From contig NZ_JAFKOI010000010.1 in the NCBI RefSeq assembly GCF_017303315.1, positions 55,531-119,530 on the forward strand: a stretch of 64,000 nucleotides of DNA, written 5' to 3'. The notes under the pieces were generated by a model, which did no database searches, was not told the DNA's origin, and saw only the letters and a list, made by a program, of their open reading frames with translations. Below are positions 8,787 to 17,376 of the stretch, piece after piece. The first letter of the stretch is position 1, and each line of letters begins with the position of its first letter. The DNA comes from Bacillus sp. NTK071 (GTDB lineage: Bacteria; Bacillota; Bacilli; Bacillales; Guptibacillaceae). The position numbers were made by a program, and so were the translations under genes.

Positions 8787-9003
8787 CTAAAAGATTGTTG
8801 TTTTGAAAGAGGTTTTGTGAAAAAAAACCACTTAGCTAATTGGAGCGGAAGGATGCTCGACTCCTGCGGGACTAGCGGGACAGGTGAGACCCCACAGGCG
8901 CGATGTTCTTACGCGCCGAGGAGGCTCACCGCCCGCCCCGCGGAAAGCGAGCATCCTGGAGCGGAAATGTCCCACTTTCTTATAGTACGAAAAAGAGCCA
9001 TCT
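8787..9003 (+). repeat. Long palindromic interspersed repeat, copy B
   Basis: A second full copy in the same orientation as copy A, nearly identical through the core (GCGGGACTAGCGGGACAGG, CACAGGCGCGATGTTC, CCGCCCGCCCCGCGGAAAG). Arms GGATGCTCG and CGAGCATCC are perfectly complementary. An open frame across it (8817-9011) is a by-product of high GC and is not a gene. Confidence 0.88.
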
Positions 9004-9020
9004 CCAATTGACTTACATAA

Positions 9021-9062
9021 AAAACCAGCTACCTTTTCACTAAAGAAAAGATAGCTGGTTTT
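9021..9062 (-). terminator. Terminator of cstA
   Basis: A long inverted repeat AAAACCAGCTA...TAGCTGGTTTT with an inner CTTTT/GAAAAG extension, directly after the cstA stop. U-rich on the minus-strand transcript. Confidence 0.85.
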
Positions 9063-9064
9063 GT

Positions 9065-10507
9065 TTATGCAACTTGTTCTACCGTGACAGGATTACTTCT
9101 ACGAGCTTTCCATAGTTGATAACCGAACCATCCGGCTGTCAAAGCTGTAATACCTGCACCGAACATCATCGAAACATTGTATGGAAGTTCGAATCCTTCA
9201 GGTGCAAGGAACAGATAAGTTGATACGGTCATGGTCATGAAAAGTGCTGGCAAAGAGCAAATCCAGTGGAATTTGTAATTTCTGACTAGATACATAGCGG
9301 CTGTCCATAGCATAACCGTTGCGACAAGCTGATTGGTAAAACCAACGTATCTCCATAAAAAAGTGTAGTCAATTTGAGTTAGAAGGAATGTTGGTGTAGC
9401 AACTGCTGCAGTTAATAGCAACGTTTTCCCTTTTCCACCTTGGTTCCCCTTGTTTTCCTTCTTTACGAATAAATCAGCAAGCATCATTCGAGAAGATCGA
9501 AGTGATGTATCTCCAGTTGTGATTGGTAGAATGATAACACCAATGATCGCAAGTACTCCGCCGAACGTGCCGAGTAGGGAAGAACTGATTTCGTTTACAA
9601 CGCCTGACGGTCCACCAGCAGCAAGTGCACCCTGAAGGCCGCCAGTGTTTCCGAAGAACGTCATTCCTGCTGCTGCCCAGATCAAGGCAATGACACCTTC
9701 AGCAATCATCGCACCATAGAATACCTTTTTTCCATCGCTCTCTTTTTTCATCGTTCTAGCAATAATAGGACTCTGCGTGGAATGGAATCCTGAGATCGCT
9801 CCACAAGAGACGGTAATCATCAAAAGTGGCCATAGGGGCAGATTATCGGGATGAAGATTTGCCATTGTTAAGTTTGGAATAGGATTGTCCATAAAGAACA
9901 GCCCAATACCTATCGAAACAGCCATCATAATAAGAATAACACCAAAGATCGGATAAATTCGTCCGATGATTTTGTTAACTGGAAGCACAGCAGCCAGTAC
10001 AAAATAAGCGAAGATAACAACCAAACACATTGTAAAGCTAAGTGGTGTAACCTGTGCCATTAGCTGTGCAGGTCCTGCAGTAAAAGCAGCTGCCACCAGA
10101 ATCATTAATACGATAGAAATAATGTTGATTGTTCCTTTTGCGGCTCCTCCAAGATAACGACCAACAAGGGAAGGATATTGTTCACCATTGTGTCTAAGGG
10201 ACATCATTCCTGAGAAATAATCATGAACAGCTCCTGCGAAGATTGAGCCGATGACAATCCAGATAAAAGCAACTGGTCCGTAAAGAGCTCCTAGAACTGC
10301 GCCGAAAATAGGACCAAGTCCAGCAATATTTAATAGTTGAATTAAACTACCTTTCCACCAGCTCATCGGCATATAATCCATGCCATCCTCTTTTGTATAT
10401 GCAGGGGTCTCACGATCATCGTCTATGCCGAAAATTCGCTCAACCACCTTTGAATAAACGTAATAACCTACAATCAACAAACAAATAGCTCCGACAAATG
10501 TGATCAT
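9065..10507 (-). CDS. cstA: CstA-family carbon starvation transporter
   Basis: A 480-residue polytopic membrane protein with about 12-13 hydrophobic helices. The segments NIAGLGPIFGAVLGALYGP and GAVHDYFSGMMSLRHNG are signatures of the CstA family, which imports peptides or pyruvate during carbon starvation. It belongs to the shorter (about 480 aa) class, lacking the C-terminal extension of E. coli CstA (701 aa). ATG at 10507 follows GGAGGCGGG; an upstream in-frame ATG at 10549 lacks a ribosome site. A cre-like box lies about 110 bases upstream. Confidence 0.9.
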   Translation of the reverse strand: MITFVGAICLLIVGYYVYSKVVERIFGIDDDRETPAYTKEDGMDYMPMSWWKGSLIQLLNIAGLGPIFGAVLGALYGPVAFIWIVIGSIFAGAVHDYFSGMMSLRHNGEQYPSLVGRYLGGAAKGTINIISIVLMILVAAAFTAGPAQLMAQVTPLSFTMCLVVIFAYFVLAAVLPVNKIIGRIYPIFGVILIMMAVSIGIGLFFMDNPIPNLTMANLHPDNLPLWPLLMITVSCGAISGFHSTQSPIIARTMKKESDGKKVFYGAMIAEGVIALIWAAAGMTFFGNTGGLQGALAAGGPSGVVNEISSSLLGTFGGVLAIIGVIILPITTGDTSLRSSRMMLADLFVKKENKGNQGGKGKTLLLTAAVATPTFLLTQIDYTFLWRYVGFTNQLVATVMLWTAAMYLVRNYKFHWICSLPALFMTMTVSTYLFLAPEGFELPYNVSMMFGAGITALTAGWFGYQLWKARRSNPVTVEQVA

Positions 10508-10611
10508 GTTTCCCGCCTCCTTTTCCGTGTTCGAAAATATACCATTCATTTTACTAACCTAATCGATAAAAAACAACATGATTATTCAGAAAAAATATAT
10601 TTTTCTATTAA

Positions 10612-10626
10612 TTAAAACGATTACAA
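10612..10626 (-). promoter_or_regulatory. cre-like box upstream of cstA
   Basis: On the minus strand TTGTAATCGTTTTAA matches the cre consensus except for one position (A for C near the 3' end). Its place upstream of a carbon-starvation transporter makes CcpA control plausible. The rest of the 338-base gap to the next gene shows no other clear element. Confidence 0.45.
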
Positions 10627-10845
10627 ATTAAATTAGTTCAATTCTCCTTGTATAGGTTAGTAAATTCGTCCTGTTTCAACTGGGTATATAGTTCGAATAG
10701 TCTTACTTTTTGTTTGGATGACAGAATGGCAGACATTTAGTACGAATAATCTACAAAGAATATCGTTGAGTTTATGAAAATATGGGTATATAGAAGAAGA
10801 CGAAGTTTCACAATCGTCTCTTGTATCTTTGAGGAGGTTGTTTTC

Positions 10846-11826
10846 GTGTCAAAGCGGATTGCATTGTTTGATAACAGTAAAGCTATATTAATATTGCTAG
10901 TAGTGGGAGGGCATTTGCTCACGCCGTTTATTGATGACTCACGTTTCCTTTATAGCCTTTATCACGTAATCTTTATCTTTCATATGCCAGCATTTATTTT
11001 TCTAACAGGTTATTTCACTAGAAAGGCGTCTGGAACAAGGTATTTTTGGAAGATATTCACAACGTTTTTGTTGCCGTATATCATTTTCCAGGTGGTCTAT
11101 TCGATCTATTACACAAACCTTTATCAAAAACCGTTTGCCATTGAGCTATTAACGCCAAGATGGGCAATGTGGTTCTTGTTATGTATTGCGGCATACAAGC
11201 TGATTTCTCCAATCCTACTGAAGATGAAAGCAAGCACACTGCTCCCATTAAGTATTGTGGCTGGATTAGTGGTAGGATACTTTGATATTGAGAGATTTCT
11301 ATCATTAGATCGTCTTTTCGTATTCCTCCCATTTTTTGTGCTAGGTATGATGATGGGACGAAGAGAACAGCCAATTCGATTGCCTTATATGAAATGGGTA
11401 GCCCCTATTGTATTAAGTGGTCTATTCGTTCTGTTCTATCTTTACCGAATCGAAGGTCTAACGGATCTCCTTTATGGGACATACGTGTATGAATCAAATA
11501 CCGACCTTCTCATCCGTCTTGTGTATTATGTTGGAACTGCAATAGTGATGTTCCTGTTTTTCTCCATGATACCTGAAAGTCCAATGGTACTTACACCAAT
11601 TGGGTCACGTACATTTGCGATCTATTTGTTCCATGGATTTATTATTAAATGGTTCTTAGAACAGCAGTCTGCGGATGTTATTGCTACGGTATGGGGTGTA
11701 CCGTTTACCGTCGTATTTGCAGTTTTCATTTCAACGTTATTGAGCATGCCGTTCTTCTCTAAATTACTTGCGTTCGATCGATGGCTTCCTTCACCTGACA
11801 AATTAACTTCAGCACGTAGTAGATAG
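10846..11826 (+). CDS. Membrane acyltransferase (acyltransferase-3 family, YkrP-like)
   Basis: A 326-residue integral membrane protein with about ten helices. The N-terminus FDNSKAILILLVVGGHLLTP carries the conserved His of acyltransferase-3 proteins, followed by FIFHMPAFIFLTGYF, also typical. Members O-acetylate cell-surface glycans. Start GTG at 10846 is preceded by GAGGAGG at 8-base spacing; the longer reading from 10774 is less likely. Monocistronic with a terminator. Acceptor substrate unknown. Confidence 0.85.
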   Translation: MSKRIALFDNSKAILILLVVGGHLLTPFIDDSRFLYSLYHVIFIFHMPAFIFLTGYFTRKASGTRYFWKIFTTFLLPYIIFQVVYSIYYTNLYQKPFAIELLTPRWAMWFLLCIAAYKLISPILLKMKASTLLPLSIVAGLVVGYFDIERFLSLDRLFVFLPFFVLGMMMGRREQPIRLPYMKWVAPIVLSGLFVLFYLYRIEGLTDLLYGTYVYESNTDLLIRLVYYVGTAIVMFLFFSMIPESPMVLTPIGSRTFAIYLFHGFIIKWFLEQQSADVIATVWGVPFTVVFAVFISTLLSMPFFSKLLAFDRWLPSPDKLTSARSR

Positions 11827-11827
11827 C

Positions 11828-11861
11828 AAAAAGCGGTATGCCAGCGGGGCATACCGCTTTT
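11828..11861 (+). terminator. Terminator after the acyltransferase
   Basis: A 13-bp stem (AAAGCGGTATGCC and complement) with a short loop, ending in CTTTTATG. Confidence 0.88.
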
Positions 11862-12050
11862 ATGTATGTCTCCTTCACTTACTTAAAGAGAATGTGCTCA
11901 TCTCAATCAAAAGATTAAAGATTCAAAAGAAAATACGTTACACTAGATGAAAGAAAATCAAATCGTAATACTTTCTTTAGAGAACAATAATTAGGATTGC
12001 ATAGCATAAGGATACCTTCATGTACGATTCTTTTATTGAGGCATTACAGA

Positions 12051-12143
12051 TCAAAACAGTTGATTGAACTTCAAGGAGATAAAATAGGCGTAGGAAGTGA
12101 ATTTTGGTTTACGCTTCTTTTAAACAAGAAGGGGGAATTGTAA
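12051..12143 (+). pseudogene. Remnant of a histidine-kinase C-terminus
   Basis: One frame reads SKQLIELQGDKIGVGSEFWF then TLLLNKKGEL and a stop that abuts the msrAB start. This resembles the end of HATPase domains (SKQLVELMGG-I-VESE-GKGSTFWFTLPL), with the central GKG segment lost. No start codon or upstream kinase sequence remains. The preceding stretch (11862-12050) shows no other gene. It looks like the last piece of a deleted sensor kinase gene. Confidence 0.55.
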
Positions 12144-13268
12144 ATGAAAGCAACGCGATGGATTCTATTAGTTGGAATAGCTGTTGTACTCATTTTTGCT
12201 GTACCAAAGTTATATGACGTTATGTTCAAACGGTCTTATGGTAGTGAACCTGCAAAGGCGATTGAAGAAAATCAATCAGTAGCAACATTTGCAGGGGGCT
12301 GTTTCTGGTGCATGGAACCGCCATTTGAGAAGTTAACTGGAGTTAGTGAAGTCGTCTCAGGGTACACTGGGGGGGATACTGAAAATCCTTCATATGAAGA
12401 AGTATCTGGGGGTGGCACTGGACACGTAGAAGCTGTCCAAGTTTACTATGACCCATCTGTTGTTTCGTACGAAACACTGTTAGATGTTTTTTGGAGACAA
12501 ATCGATCCTACCGACGATGGTGGTCAGTTCGTCGATCGTGGTGATCAGTATTTATCAGCTATTTTCTACCACAATGAAGAACAGAAACAAGCAGCTATGG
12601 AATCAAAAAAAGAAATACAGAACTCTGATCGATTCGAAAAACCAATTGTTACGCCTATTGAAGAAGCTACAACATTCTATGTTGCGGAAGAATACCATCA
12701 GAATTACTACAAAGAGAACGAATTACGTTATAAATTCTATCGGAAAAATTCAGGAAGAGACCAGTTTCTTGATAAATACTGGGGTAACGAACGCGAAGTG
12801 GAAATACCTGAAGTGAAGCCAGCTTCATATTCAGAAGCGGAACTTAAGGAAATGCTAACCCCTATTCAGTATAATGTGACTCAGGAAGATGGCACGGAAA
12901 AAGCATTTGATAATCAATACTGGGATAACAAAGAAAAAGGAATCTATGTAGATATCGTGTCAGGAGAACCGCTATTCAGCTCGTCTGATAAGTATGAGTC
13001 TGGAACAGGGTGGCCGAGTTTTACTAAGCCTCTAGTGCCAGAGAATATCGTAGAGAAAGAAGACAAAAGCTTCTTTACCGTCCGAACTGAAATTAGAAGT
13101 AAAGAAGCCGATTCCCATCTTGGTCATGTGTTTGAAGATGGACCTGAACCAACAGGTCTTCGATACTGTATGAATTCAGCTGCACTTGACTTTATTCCTT
13201 TAGATGAGATGGAGGAAAAAGGGTACGGAGAGTATATTGAAACAGTTAAAGAAGGAGCAGAATCCTAA
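12144..13268 (+). CDS. msrAB: Membrane-anchored bifunctional methionine sulfoxide reductase MsrA-MsrB
   Basis: A 374-residue fusion that repairs both S- and R-methionine sulfoxide. An N-terminal helix (about 7-24) anchors it, so the enzymes probably act outside the membrane. The MsrA domain (about 45-200) has the catalytic [11 protein letters not shown] (Cys53, second Cys56). The MsrB domain (about 225-360) has SGTGWPSF and the catalytic Cys342 in [12 protein letters not shown]. Zinc-binding CxxC pairs of many MsrB proteins are not seen. Fused, exported MsrAB proteins obtain electrons from CcdA/TlpA-type pathways elsewhere; such genes occur at 37739-39104 here, but a link is inference. AAGGGGG precedes the ATG. 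Confidence 0.94.
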   Translation: MKATRWILLVGIAVVLIFAVPKLYDVMFKRSYGSEPAKAIEENQSVATFAGGCFWCMEPPFEKLTGVSEVVSGYTGGDTENPSYEEVSGGGTGHVEAVQVYYDPSVVSYETLLDVFWRQIDPTDDGGQFVDRGDQYLSAIFYHNEEQKQAAMESKKEIQNSDRFEKPIVTPIEEATTFYVAEEYHQNYYKENELRYKFYRKNSGRDQFLDKYWGNEREVEIPEVKPASYSEAELKEMLTPIQYNVTQEDGTEKAFDNQYWDNKEKGIYVDIVSGEPLFSSSDKYESGTGWPSFTKPLVPENIVEKEDKSFFTVRTEIRSKEADSHLGHVFEDGPEPTGLRYCMNSAALDFIPLDEMEEKGYGEYIETVKEGAES

Positions 13269-13288
13269 GTGGATTCTGCTTTTCTTTT
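13256..13288 (+). terminator. Terminator after msrAB
   Basis: Stem AGCAGAATCC/GGATTCTGCT with 5-base loop and TTTCTTTT; it overlaps the stop codon. Confidence 0.88.
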
Positions 13289-13386
13289 CATTAGTATGGA
13301 TATAATAGAGGGTAGAATGGTTGCAAGAATCCGGAATGAAGGATATAGTATAGGATATTCCGTAAATACACACGGGGGTATAATAA

Positions 13387-13761
13387 ATGGACATTGAGAA
13401 TAAAAAAGCTGATGGCAGAGTACAACAGCTCCTTGCGAATGAAAGAACGTTTCTTGCCTGGGTGCGAACTTCAATTGCGATTATAGGGATTGGTTTTCTA
13501 ACAGCGAGTTTACATTTTACAAGAGCGGTTGGTGAGAGAGCAGATGATCAAGTAGCCGTCTTTATTAGTTTCTCATCATTATTATTTGGCCTATTAACCA
13601 TGGTCGGGGGAACAATTCAATTCTATCGAACGAAAAAAAGGATCTTGAAATTTGAAGTTCCATCATCTTCATGGATCGTTATCTTCTTATTGGTAGTTGT
13701 TCTATTAATCATCGCTCTTATAGCAACGTACTTTATCATTCAAATCAATTGGCTGAGCTAA
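13387..13761 (+). CDS. yidH: DUF202 (YidH-like) small membrane protein
   Basis: A 124-residue protein with three transmembrane helices and the DUF202 N-terminal phrase LLANERTFLAWVRTSIAIIG. Function of this family is unknown. The 3' end of this gene together with the downstream promoter has been tandemly duplicated (see 13676-14146), leaving a relic of its last codons before cstR. Start ATG follows a weak GGGGG. Its position before the CstR operon may be only historical. Confidence 0.88.
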   Translation: MDIENKKADGRVQQLLANERTFLAWVRTSIAIIGIGFLTASLHFTRAVGERADDQVAVFISFSSLLFGLLTMVGGTIQFYRTKKRILKFEVPSSSWIVIFLLVVVLLIIALIATYFIIQINWLS

Positions 13762-13771
13762 TTGCTGCCTA

Positions 13772-13799
13772 TTGACATGTTAATCATGTACGTTATAAT
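13772..13799 (+). promoter_or_regulatory. Sigma-A promoter, left duplication copy
   Basis: TTGACA (13772-13777), 16-base spacer, TATAAT (13794-13799). The operator-like downstream bases have diverged (CCGCTATAGGTAT) compared with the right copy. Confidence 0.65.
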
Positions 13800-13848
13800 G
13801 CCGCTATAGGTATTTGGGGGAGTGACCAACCGAATATTTTTTTACTTG

Positions 13849-13874
13849 ACTTTATACCCCTGAGGGTATAAAGT
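13849..13874 (+). promoter_or_regulatory. CstR operator with perfect 11-bp arms
   Basis: ACTTTATACCC and GGGTATAAAGT flank a CTGA centre. It is a canonical CsoR/CstR-family operator type and overlaps a TTGACT-based promoter (13846-13851). Confidence 0.8.
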
Positions 13875-14000
13875 GGTAAGAGTAATGAATGCAGCGCAAT
13901 AAAGTCGTTATCTTCTTATTGGTAGTTGCTCTTTGGATCAACATTGCCATAGCGACTTACTTTACCATTTAAGTAAATTGACTAAGCTAATTGCTGCCTA

Positions 14001-14042
14001 TTGACAAATGAATCATATACGTTATAATACCCCTATAGGTAT
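14001..14042 (+). promoter_or_regulatory. cstR promoter with operator at the start site
   Basis: TTGACA (14001-14006), 16-base spacer, TATAAT (14023-14028). ATACCCCTATAGGTAT (14027-14042) overlaps the -10 end and probable +1, a position suited to repression by CstR. Confidence 0.75.
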
Positions 14043-14090
14043 TTAAAAGAAGCAACAACTTAAATATATTATTATTTTTTTTACTTGATT

Positions 14091-14110
14091 TTATACCCCT
14101 TAGGGCATAA
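14091..14110 (+). promoter_or_regulatory. Second, imperfect CstR operator before the cstR ribosome site
   Basis: TTATACCCCTTAGGGCATAA is the counterpart of the perfect operator at 13849-13874; one arm has decayed (GGGCATAA). Confidence 0.6.
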
Positions 14111-14127
14111 GGTGAGGAGGTAAATAT

Positions 14128-14388
14128 ATGCAATACGATAAAGCCGTTACGAATCGATTGAAGAGAATAGAAGGTCAGCTTCGCGGCGTAATTAATATGA
14201 TGGAACAAGGGAAAAGTTGTGAAGACATTGTTACGCAACTCTCAGCTACACGTTCTGGAATTGATCGTTCAATTGGATTAATTGTTAGTTCCAATCTAGA
14301 ACAGTGCCTACATGAACAAATTGAAAATGGTGAACCAACAGGTGATGTTGTGAAAGAAGCCGTCAACCTACTTGTAAGAAGTAGATAA
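14128..14388 (+). CDS. cstR: CstR: persulfide-sensing repressor of the CsoR family
   Basis: An 86-residue all-helical DUF156 repressor. The core NRLKRIEGQLRGVINMME is diagnostic. Cys31 (GKSCEDI) and Cys60 (EQCLHEQ) sit exactly where the reactive pair of Staphylococcus aureus CstR lies, and the His needed for copper binding in CsoR is Asn56 here. In CstR, di- and trisulfide bridges between the two cysteines release DNA. GAGGAGG precedes the ATG. It heads an operon of sulfur-transfer genes with matching operators. The copper-type relative is at 50557. Confidence 0.92.
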   Translation: MQYDKAVTNRLKRIEGQLRGVINMMEQGKSCEDIVTQLSATRSGIDRSIGLIVSSNLEQCLHEQIENGEPTGDVVKEAVNLLVRSR

Positions 14389-14404
14389 AAAATTTTAATG
14401 AGTT

Positions 14405-14424
14405 ATATACCCTAGGGTGTATAT
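14405..14424 (+). promoter_or_regulatory. CstR operator before the dsrE-like gene
   Basis: ATATACCCTAGGGTGTATAT is a near-palindrome around CCCTAGGG, between cstR and the next gene; a GGAGG follows directly. It may give the sulfur genes separate control. Confidence 0.7.
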
Positions 14425-14438
14425 TAGGAGGATATAGA

Positions 14439-14918
14439 ATGAGTGAACAGAAGAAAACAACGATAGTACTATTTAGTGGTGACTATGATAAAGCAATGGC
14501 AGCTTACATTATTGCGAACGGTGCCGCTGCTTATGACCATGAAGTAACCATTTTCCATACGTTCTGGGGATTAAATGCACTACGTAAAGATCAGCAAGTT
14601 GATGTAAATAAAGGTTTTCTAGAAAAAATGTTTGGTAAAATGATGCCACGTGGTGCAGATAAAATGGGGCTTTCCAAAATGAATTACGGTGGAATGGGAA
14701 AGAAAATGATCAAGGACGTTATCAAAAAGCATAACGTAACAGAGCTACCTCAGTTGATTGAACTTGCTCAGGAACAAGAAGTGAAACTAGTTGCATGTAC
14801 AATGACAATGGATCTTCTTGGACTTCAGAAGGAAGAACTATTAGAAGAAATTGATTATGCAGGTGTTGCCGCATATCTTGGTGATGCTGAAGATGGTAAT
14901 GTGAATCTCTTTATCTAA
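14439..14918 (+). CDS. yrkE: DsrE/DsrF-like sulfur carrier protein (YrkE type)
   Basis: A 159-residue DsrE-fold protein. The N-terminal TTIVLFSGDYDKAMAAYIIA strand-helix and the conserved VACTMTMDLLG with Cys120 match the DsrE2 group, whose cysteine carries sulfane sulfur. A central insert rich in Lys, Met and Gly (about 60-90) is absent from the paralogue at 42670. It is first of the structural genes behind CstR, with GGAGG before ATG. Partners are probably the rhodanese and TusA proteins downstream. Confidence 0.9.
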   Translation: MSEQKKTTIVLFSGDYDKAMAAYIIANGAAAYDHEVTIFHTFWGLNALRKDQQVDVNKGFLEKMFGKMMPRGADKMGLSKMNYGGMGKKMIKDVIKKHNVTELPQLIELAQEQEVKLVACTMTMDLLGLQKEELLEEIDYAGVAAYLGDAEDGNVNLFI

Positions 14919-14931
14919 GGAGCGATAGGAT

Positions 14932-15291
14932 ATGGAAATCATCATTGTTGCAGCGATTGTTATAGTAGGGTGGCTACTGTATAAGAAAGTTGGCCCTGGA
15001 AAAAATGTTAAAACCATTACTTCTGAAGAAGCTAAAGCGAAGTTTAACGATCGAAATGTACAATTCATTGATGTTCGAACAAAAGGTGAATACAAGGGAC
15101 AAAAAGTAAAACAGTTTAAAAATATGCCGCTCCACGAACTTGGAAAGCGCGCAAACGAACTTGATCCAAATAAAGAAGTTATTGTACTTTGCCAGAGTGG
15201 AATGAGAAGCGGAAAAGCTTGCAGCGAATTGAAAAGACAAGGATTTACTAATGTGTCTAACGTTCGCGGCGGATTGAATATGTGGAGATAA
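14932..15291 (+). CDS. Membrane-anchored rhodanese
   Basis: A 119-residue single rhodanese domain with an N-terminal transmembrane helix (about 2-17) facing the domain probably to the cytoplasm. FIDVRTKGEY and the active loop CQSGMRS with Cys87 are intact, so it should carry persulfide. It lies 13 bases after the DsrE-like gene, behind GGAGCGATAGG. The second cluster lacks this gene. Confidence 0.9.
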   Translation: MEIIIVAAIVIVGWLLYKKVGPGKNVKTITSEEAKAKFNDRNVQFIDVRTKGEYKGQKVKQFKNMPLHELGKRANELDPNKEVIVLCQSGMRSGKACSELKRQGFTNVSNVRGGLNMWR

Positions 15292-15305
15292 GAGGAGGAG
15301 AAAGA

Positions 15306-15614
15306 ATGTCTGGTTATGTAAAAGATGTAACAGCTACAGAAGTAAACGATATGTTAAAAGAAAATAAATCGATTAGCATTGTAGATGTTCGTGGTCCTGA
15401 AGAGGTTGCTACAGGCAAGATTCCTGGCGCATATAATCTACCTGTTAATGAGCTTCAATCACGGATGGATGAACTTGATAAAGAGACGGAACATATTATT
15501 GTATGTCAGTCTGGTGGTCGAAGTAGTATGGCTTCAATGGTATTGAAATCAAACGGATATAAGGTATTAAATATGACCGGCGGTATGCTTGAATGGTCAG
15601 GAGAAACTGAATAA
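15306..15614 (+). CDS. Single-domain rhodanese sulfurtransferase
   Basis: A 102-residue cytosolic rhodanese with SIVDVRGPEE and the active loop CQSGGRSS (Cys67). It transfers sulfane sulfur between thiols. ATG at 15306 is chosen over an in-frame ATG at 15282 because AGAGGAGG precedes it. It is closely related to the protein encoded at 41761. Confidence 0.92.
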   Translation: MSGYVKDVTATEVNDMLKENKSISIVDVRGPEEVATGKIPGAYNLPVNELQSRMDELDKETEHIIVCQSGGRSSMASMVLKSNGYKVLNMTGGMLEWSGETE

Positions 15615-15634
15615 TCATTCTCAGGAGGTACACT

Positions 15635-16198
15635 ATGATAAAAACAGATCATGTATTAGATGCAAAAGGACTCGCGTGTCCGATGCCAATCGTCAAAACA
15701 AAGAAAACCATGAAAGATCTTGAAGCAGGAGTCGTTCTTGAAATTCAAGCAACAGACAAAGGATCGAAAGCAGATATTAAAGCATGGGCTGATAAGGTAG
15801 GACATCAGTATCTTGGTACAGTAGAAGAAGGAGAGGTTCTGAAGCATTATCTTCGTAAAGCATCAGATAGTGAAACAGAATCTGAGAAGAACCATCCGAA
15901 CGTTATTTCAAATGATGATCTTGCAGCCAAATTGTCTGATGGAAACATGACAATCGTTGATGTAAGAGAACCAGCAGAGTATGCATTTAGTCATCTTCCA
16001 AATGCGATTTCACTTCCACTTGGCGAAATAGAAGACCGTATGTCTGAACTAACTTCTGACAAACAAATTTATATAATCTGCAGAACGGGTACACGTAGTG
16101 ACCTTGCAGCTCAAAAATTAGCTGATAGTGGTTATGATGTAATTAATGTTGTTCCAGGAATGTCCGAATGGACTGGACCAACTAATTCAAGTCTATAA
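15635..16198 (+). CDS. yrkF: TusA-rhodanese fusion (YrkF type)
   Basis: A 187-residue two-domain carrier. The TusA domain (1-75) has LDAKGLACPMPIVKT with active Cys15 in the CPxP motif; the rhodanese domain (about 88-183) has TIVDVREPAEY and CRTGTRSD with Cys149. The fusion could relay persulfide between the two cysteines. CAGGAGG precedes the ATG. The same architecture is found in Bacillus subtilis YrkF and in the paralogue at 42074. Confidence 0.93.
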   Translation: MIKTDHVLDAKGLACPMPIVKTKKTMKDLEAGVVLEIQATDKGSKADIKAWADKVGHQYLGTVEEGEVLKHYLRKASDSETESEKNHPNVISNDDLAAKLSDGNMTIVDVREPAEYAFSHLPNAISLPLGEIEDRMSELTSDKQIYIICRTGTRSDLAAQKLADSGYDVINVVPGMSEWTGPTNSSL

Positions 16199-16216
16199 AA
16201 ATTTTTAAAATGATAA

Positions 16217-16232
16217 ATACCACAGGGGGTAT
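16217..16232 (+). promoter_or_regulatory. Internal CstR operator overlapping the ribosome site
   Basis: ATACCACAGGGGGTAT is operator-like, and its AGGGGG is also the only Shine-Dalgarno sequence for the TTG start at 16238. Confidence 0.55.
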
Positions 16233-16237
16233 AAAGA

Positions 16238-17359
16238 TTGGATTTAAAACAACGACAAGCAAGTGAAGTTGCTTCAAAGGTAATGAACAAGGAAGACCTC
16301 TTTATTCTCGATGTGCGTAATGAAGAAGCATATGGTGATTGGAAGATTGAAGGAGAATCCATTACTTCAATAAATGTTCCTTACTTCGATTTAATTGATG
16401 GAGTAGAAGATCTTCTTCCAGATCTTCCGAAAGATAAAGAAATTCTCGTCGTATGTGCGAAAGAAGGTTCTTCAATCTTTGTTGGTGAAGAACTAGTTGA
16501 AGCAGGAGTGCAGAATGTCTCTTATCTTTCAGGTGGTATGAAGGCATGGAGTGAGTACTTGGAGCCTGTTAAAGTTGGTGATCTCCCCGGAGGAGCTCTT
16601 TATCAATTCGTTCGAATCGGTAAAGGATGTCTTTCCTATATGATCGAATCAAACGGAGAAGCTGCTATTGTTGATGCGAGTCGCATGATTGAAAATTATA
16701 CGACGTTCGCTGAAAACAAAGGTCTTACAATTAAAGCAACAATGGATACGCACTTGCATGCAGACCACATTTCTGGAGGTAAAGCGTTAGCTGATCAAGT
16801 TAATGGAACTTACTATCTTCCAGAACAAGATGCAGGAGAAGTTACATTCCCATTCACGTCTCTTAAAGAGGGTAATAAAGTAGCCATTGGTGATGTGACC
16901 ATTGAGCCAATCTATTCTCCAGGACACACGATCGGTAGTACATCTTTAATGATTGACGATGCTTATCTTTTAACTGGCGATATATTGTTCGTAGAATCAA
17001 TTGGTCGACCTGATTTAGCGGGTAAAGCAGAGGACTGGGTTCTCGATCTTCGCACAACACTTTATAATCGATATAAAGAAATGACTGGCGGTTTAATTGT
17101 TTTACCTGCCCACTTCTCTAAAGTAGCTGAGCTTGGTGAGACAGGAGTGGTTTCCGCGAAGCTTGAAGAACTTTATCAGAAAAACGATGGACTTAATGTG
17201 GAAGAAGAAGCTGAATTTCGTAGAATGGTTACAGAAAATCTTCCACCACAGCCGAATGCTTACCAGGAAATTCGAGAAACGAATATGGGGAAAATAAACC
17301 CTGATGAAGAAACAAGAAGAGAAATGGAAATTGGACCAAACCGCTGCGCGGTTAACTAA
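16238..17359 (+). CDS. yrkH: Rhodanese-MBL persulfide dioxygenase fusion (YrkH/CstB-like)
   Basis: A 373-residue fusion: an N-terminal rhodanese (about 1-110, [18 protein letters not shown] with Cys73) and a C-terminal metallo-beta-lactamase domain with [12 protein letters not shown] (His172, His174, Asp176, His177), SPGHTIGS and [18 protein letters not shown]. These are features of ETHE1/CstB-type Fe(II) persulfide dioxygenases that oxidise persulfides to sulfite or thiosulfate. Domain order is the reverse of staphylococcal CstB. Start is a TTG at 16238. Its product is probably exported by the TauE protein two genes on. Confidence 0.92.
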   Translation: MDLKQRQASEVASKVMNKEDLFILDVRNEEAYGDWKIEGESITSINVPYFDLIDGVEDLLPDLPKDKEILVVCAKEGSSIFVGEELVEAGVQNVSYLSGGMKAWSEYLEPVKVGDLPGGALYQFVRIGKGCLSYMIESNGEAAIVDASRMIENYTTFAENKGLTIKATMDTHLHADHISGGKALADQVNGTYYLPEQDAGEVTFPFTSLKEGNKVAIGDVTIEPIYSPGHTIGSTSLMIDDAYLLTGDILFVESIGRPDLAGKAEDWVLDLRTTLYNRYKEMTGGLIVLPAHFSKVAELGETGVVSAKLEELYQKNDGLNVEEEAEFRRMVTENLPPQPNAYQEIRETNMGKINPDEETRREMEIGPNRCAVN

Positions 17360-17376
17360 TAAGGAGGATTTTAACA

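Larger units (their letters stand above)
13676..13904 (+). repeat. Tandem duplication, left copy (yidH end + promoter + cstR start relic)
   Basis: Contains the true yidH 3' end, a TTGACA-N16-TATAAT promoter, a perfect TATACCC operator and a decayed cstR start (ATGAATGCAGCGCAATAAAG). It aligns at roughly three bases in four with 13905-14146. The junction falls at CGTTA, shared by yidH (GATCGTTATC) and cstR (GCCGTTACG). Confidence 0.85.
13905..14146 (+). repeat. Tandem duplication, right copy (yidH relic + promoter + cstR start)
   Basis: Begins with a relic of the yidH tail that still reads VIFLLVVALWINIAIATYF before a stop, then repeats the promoter and operator and ends in the functional cstR start. 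The copy is diverged from 13676-13904, so the event is not recent. Confidence 0.85.

Noticed and set aside
8817..9011. 64-codon open frame on the plus strand inside repeat copy B
   Set aside because: It coincides with the GC-rich interspersed repeat, has no ribosome site, and the same frame is not kept in copy A.
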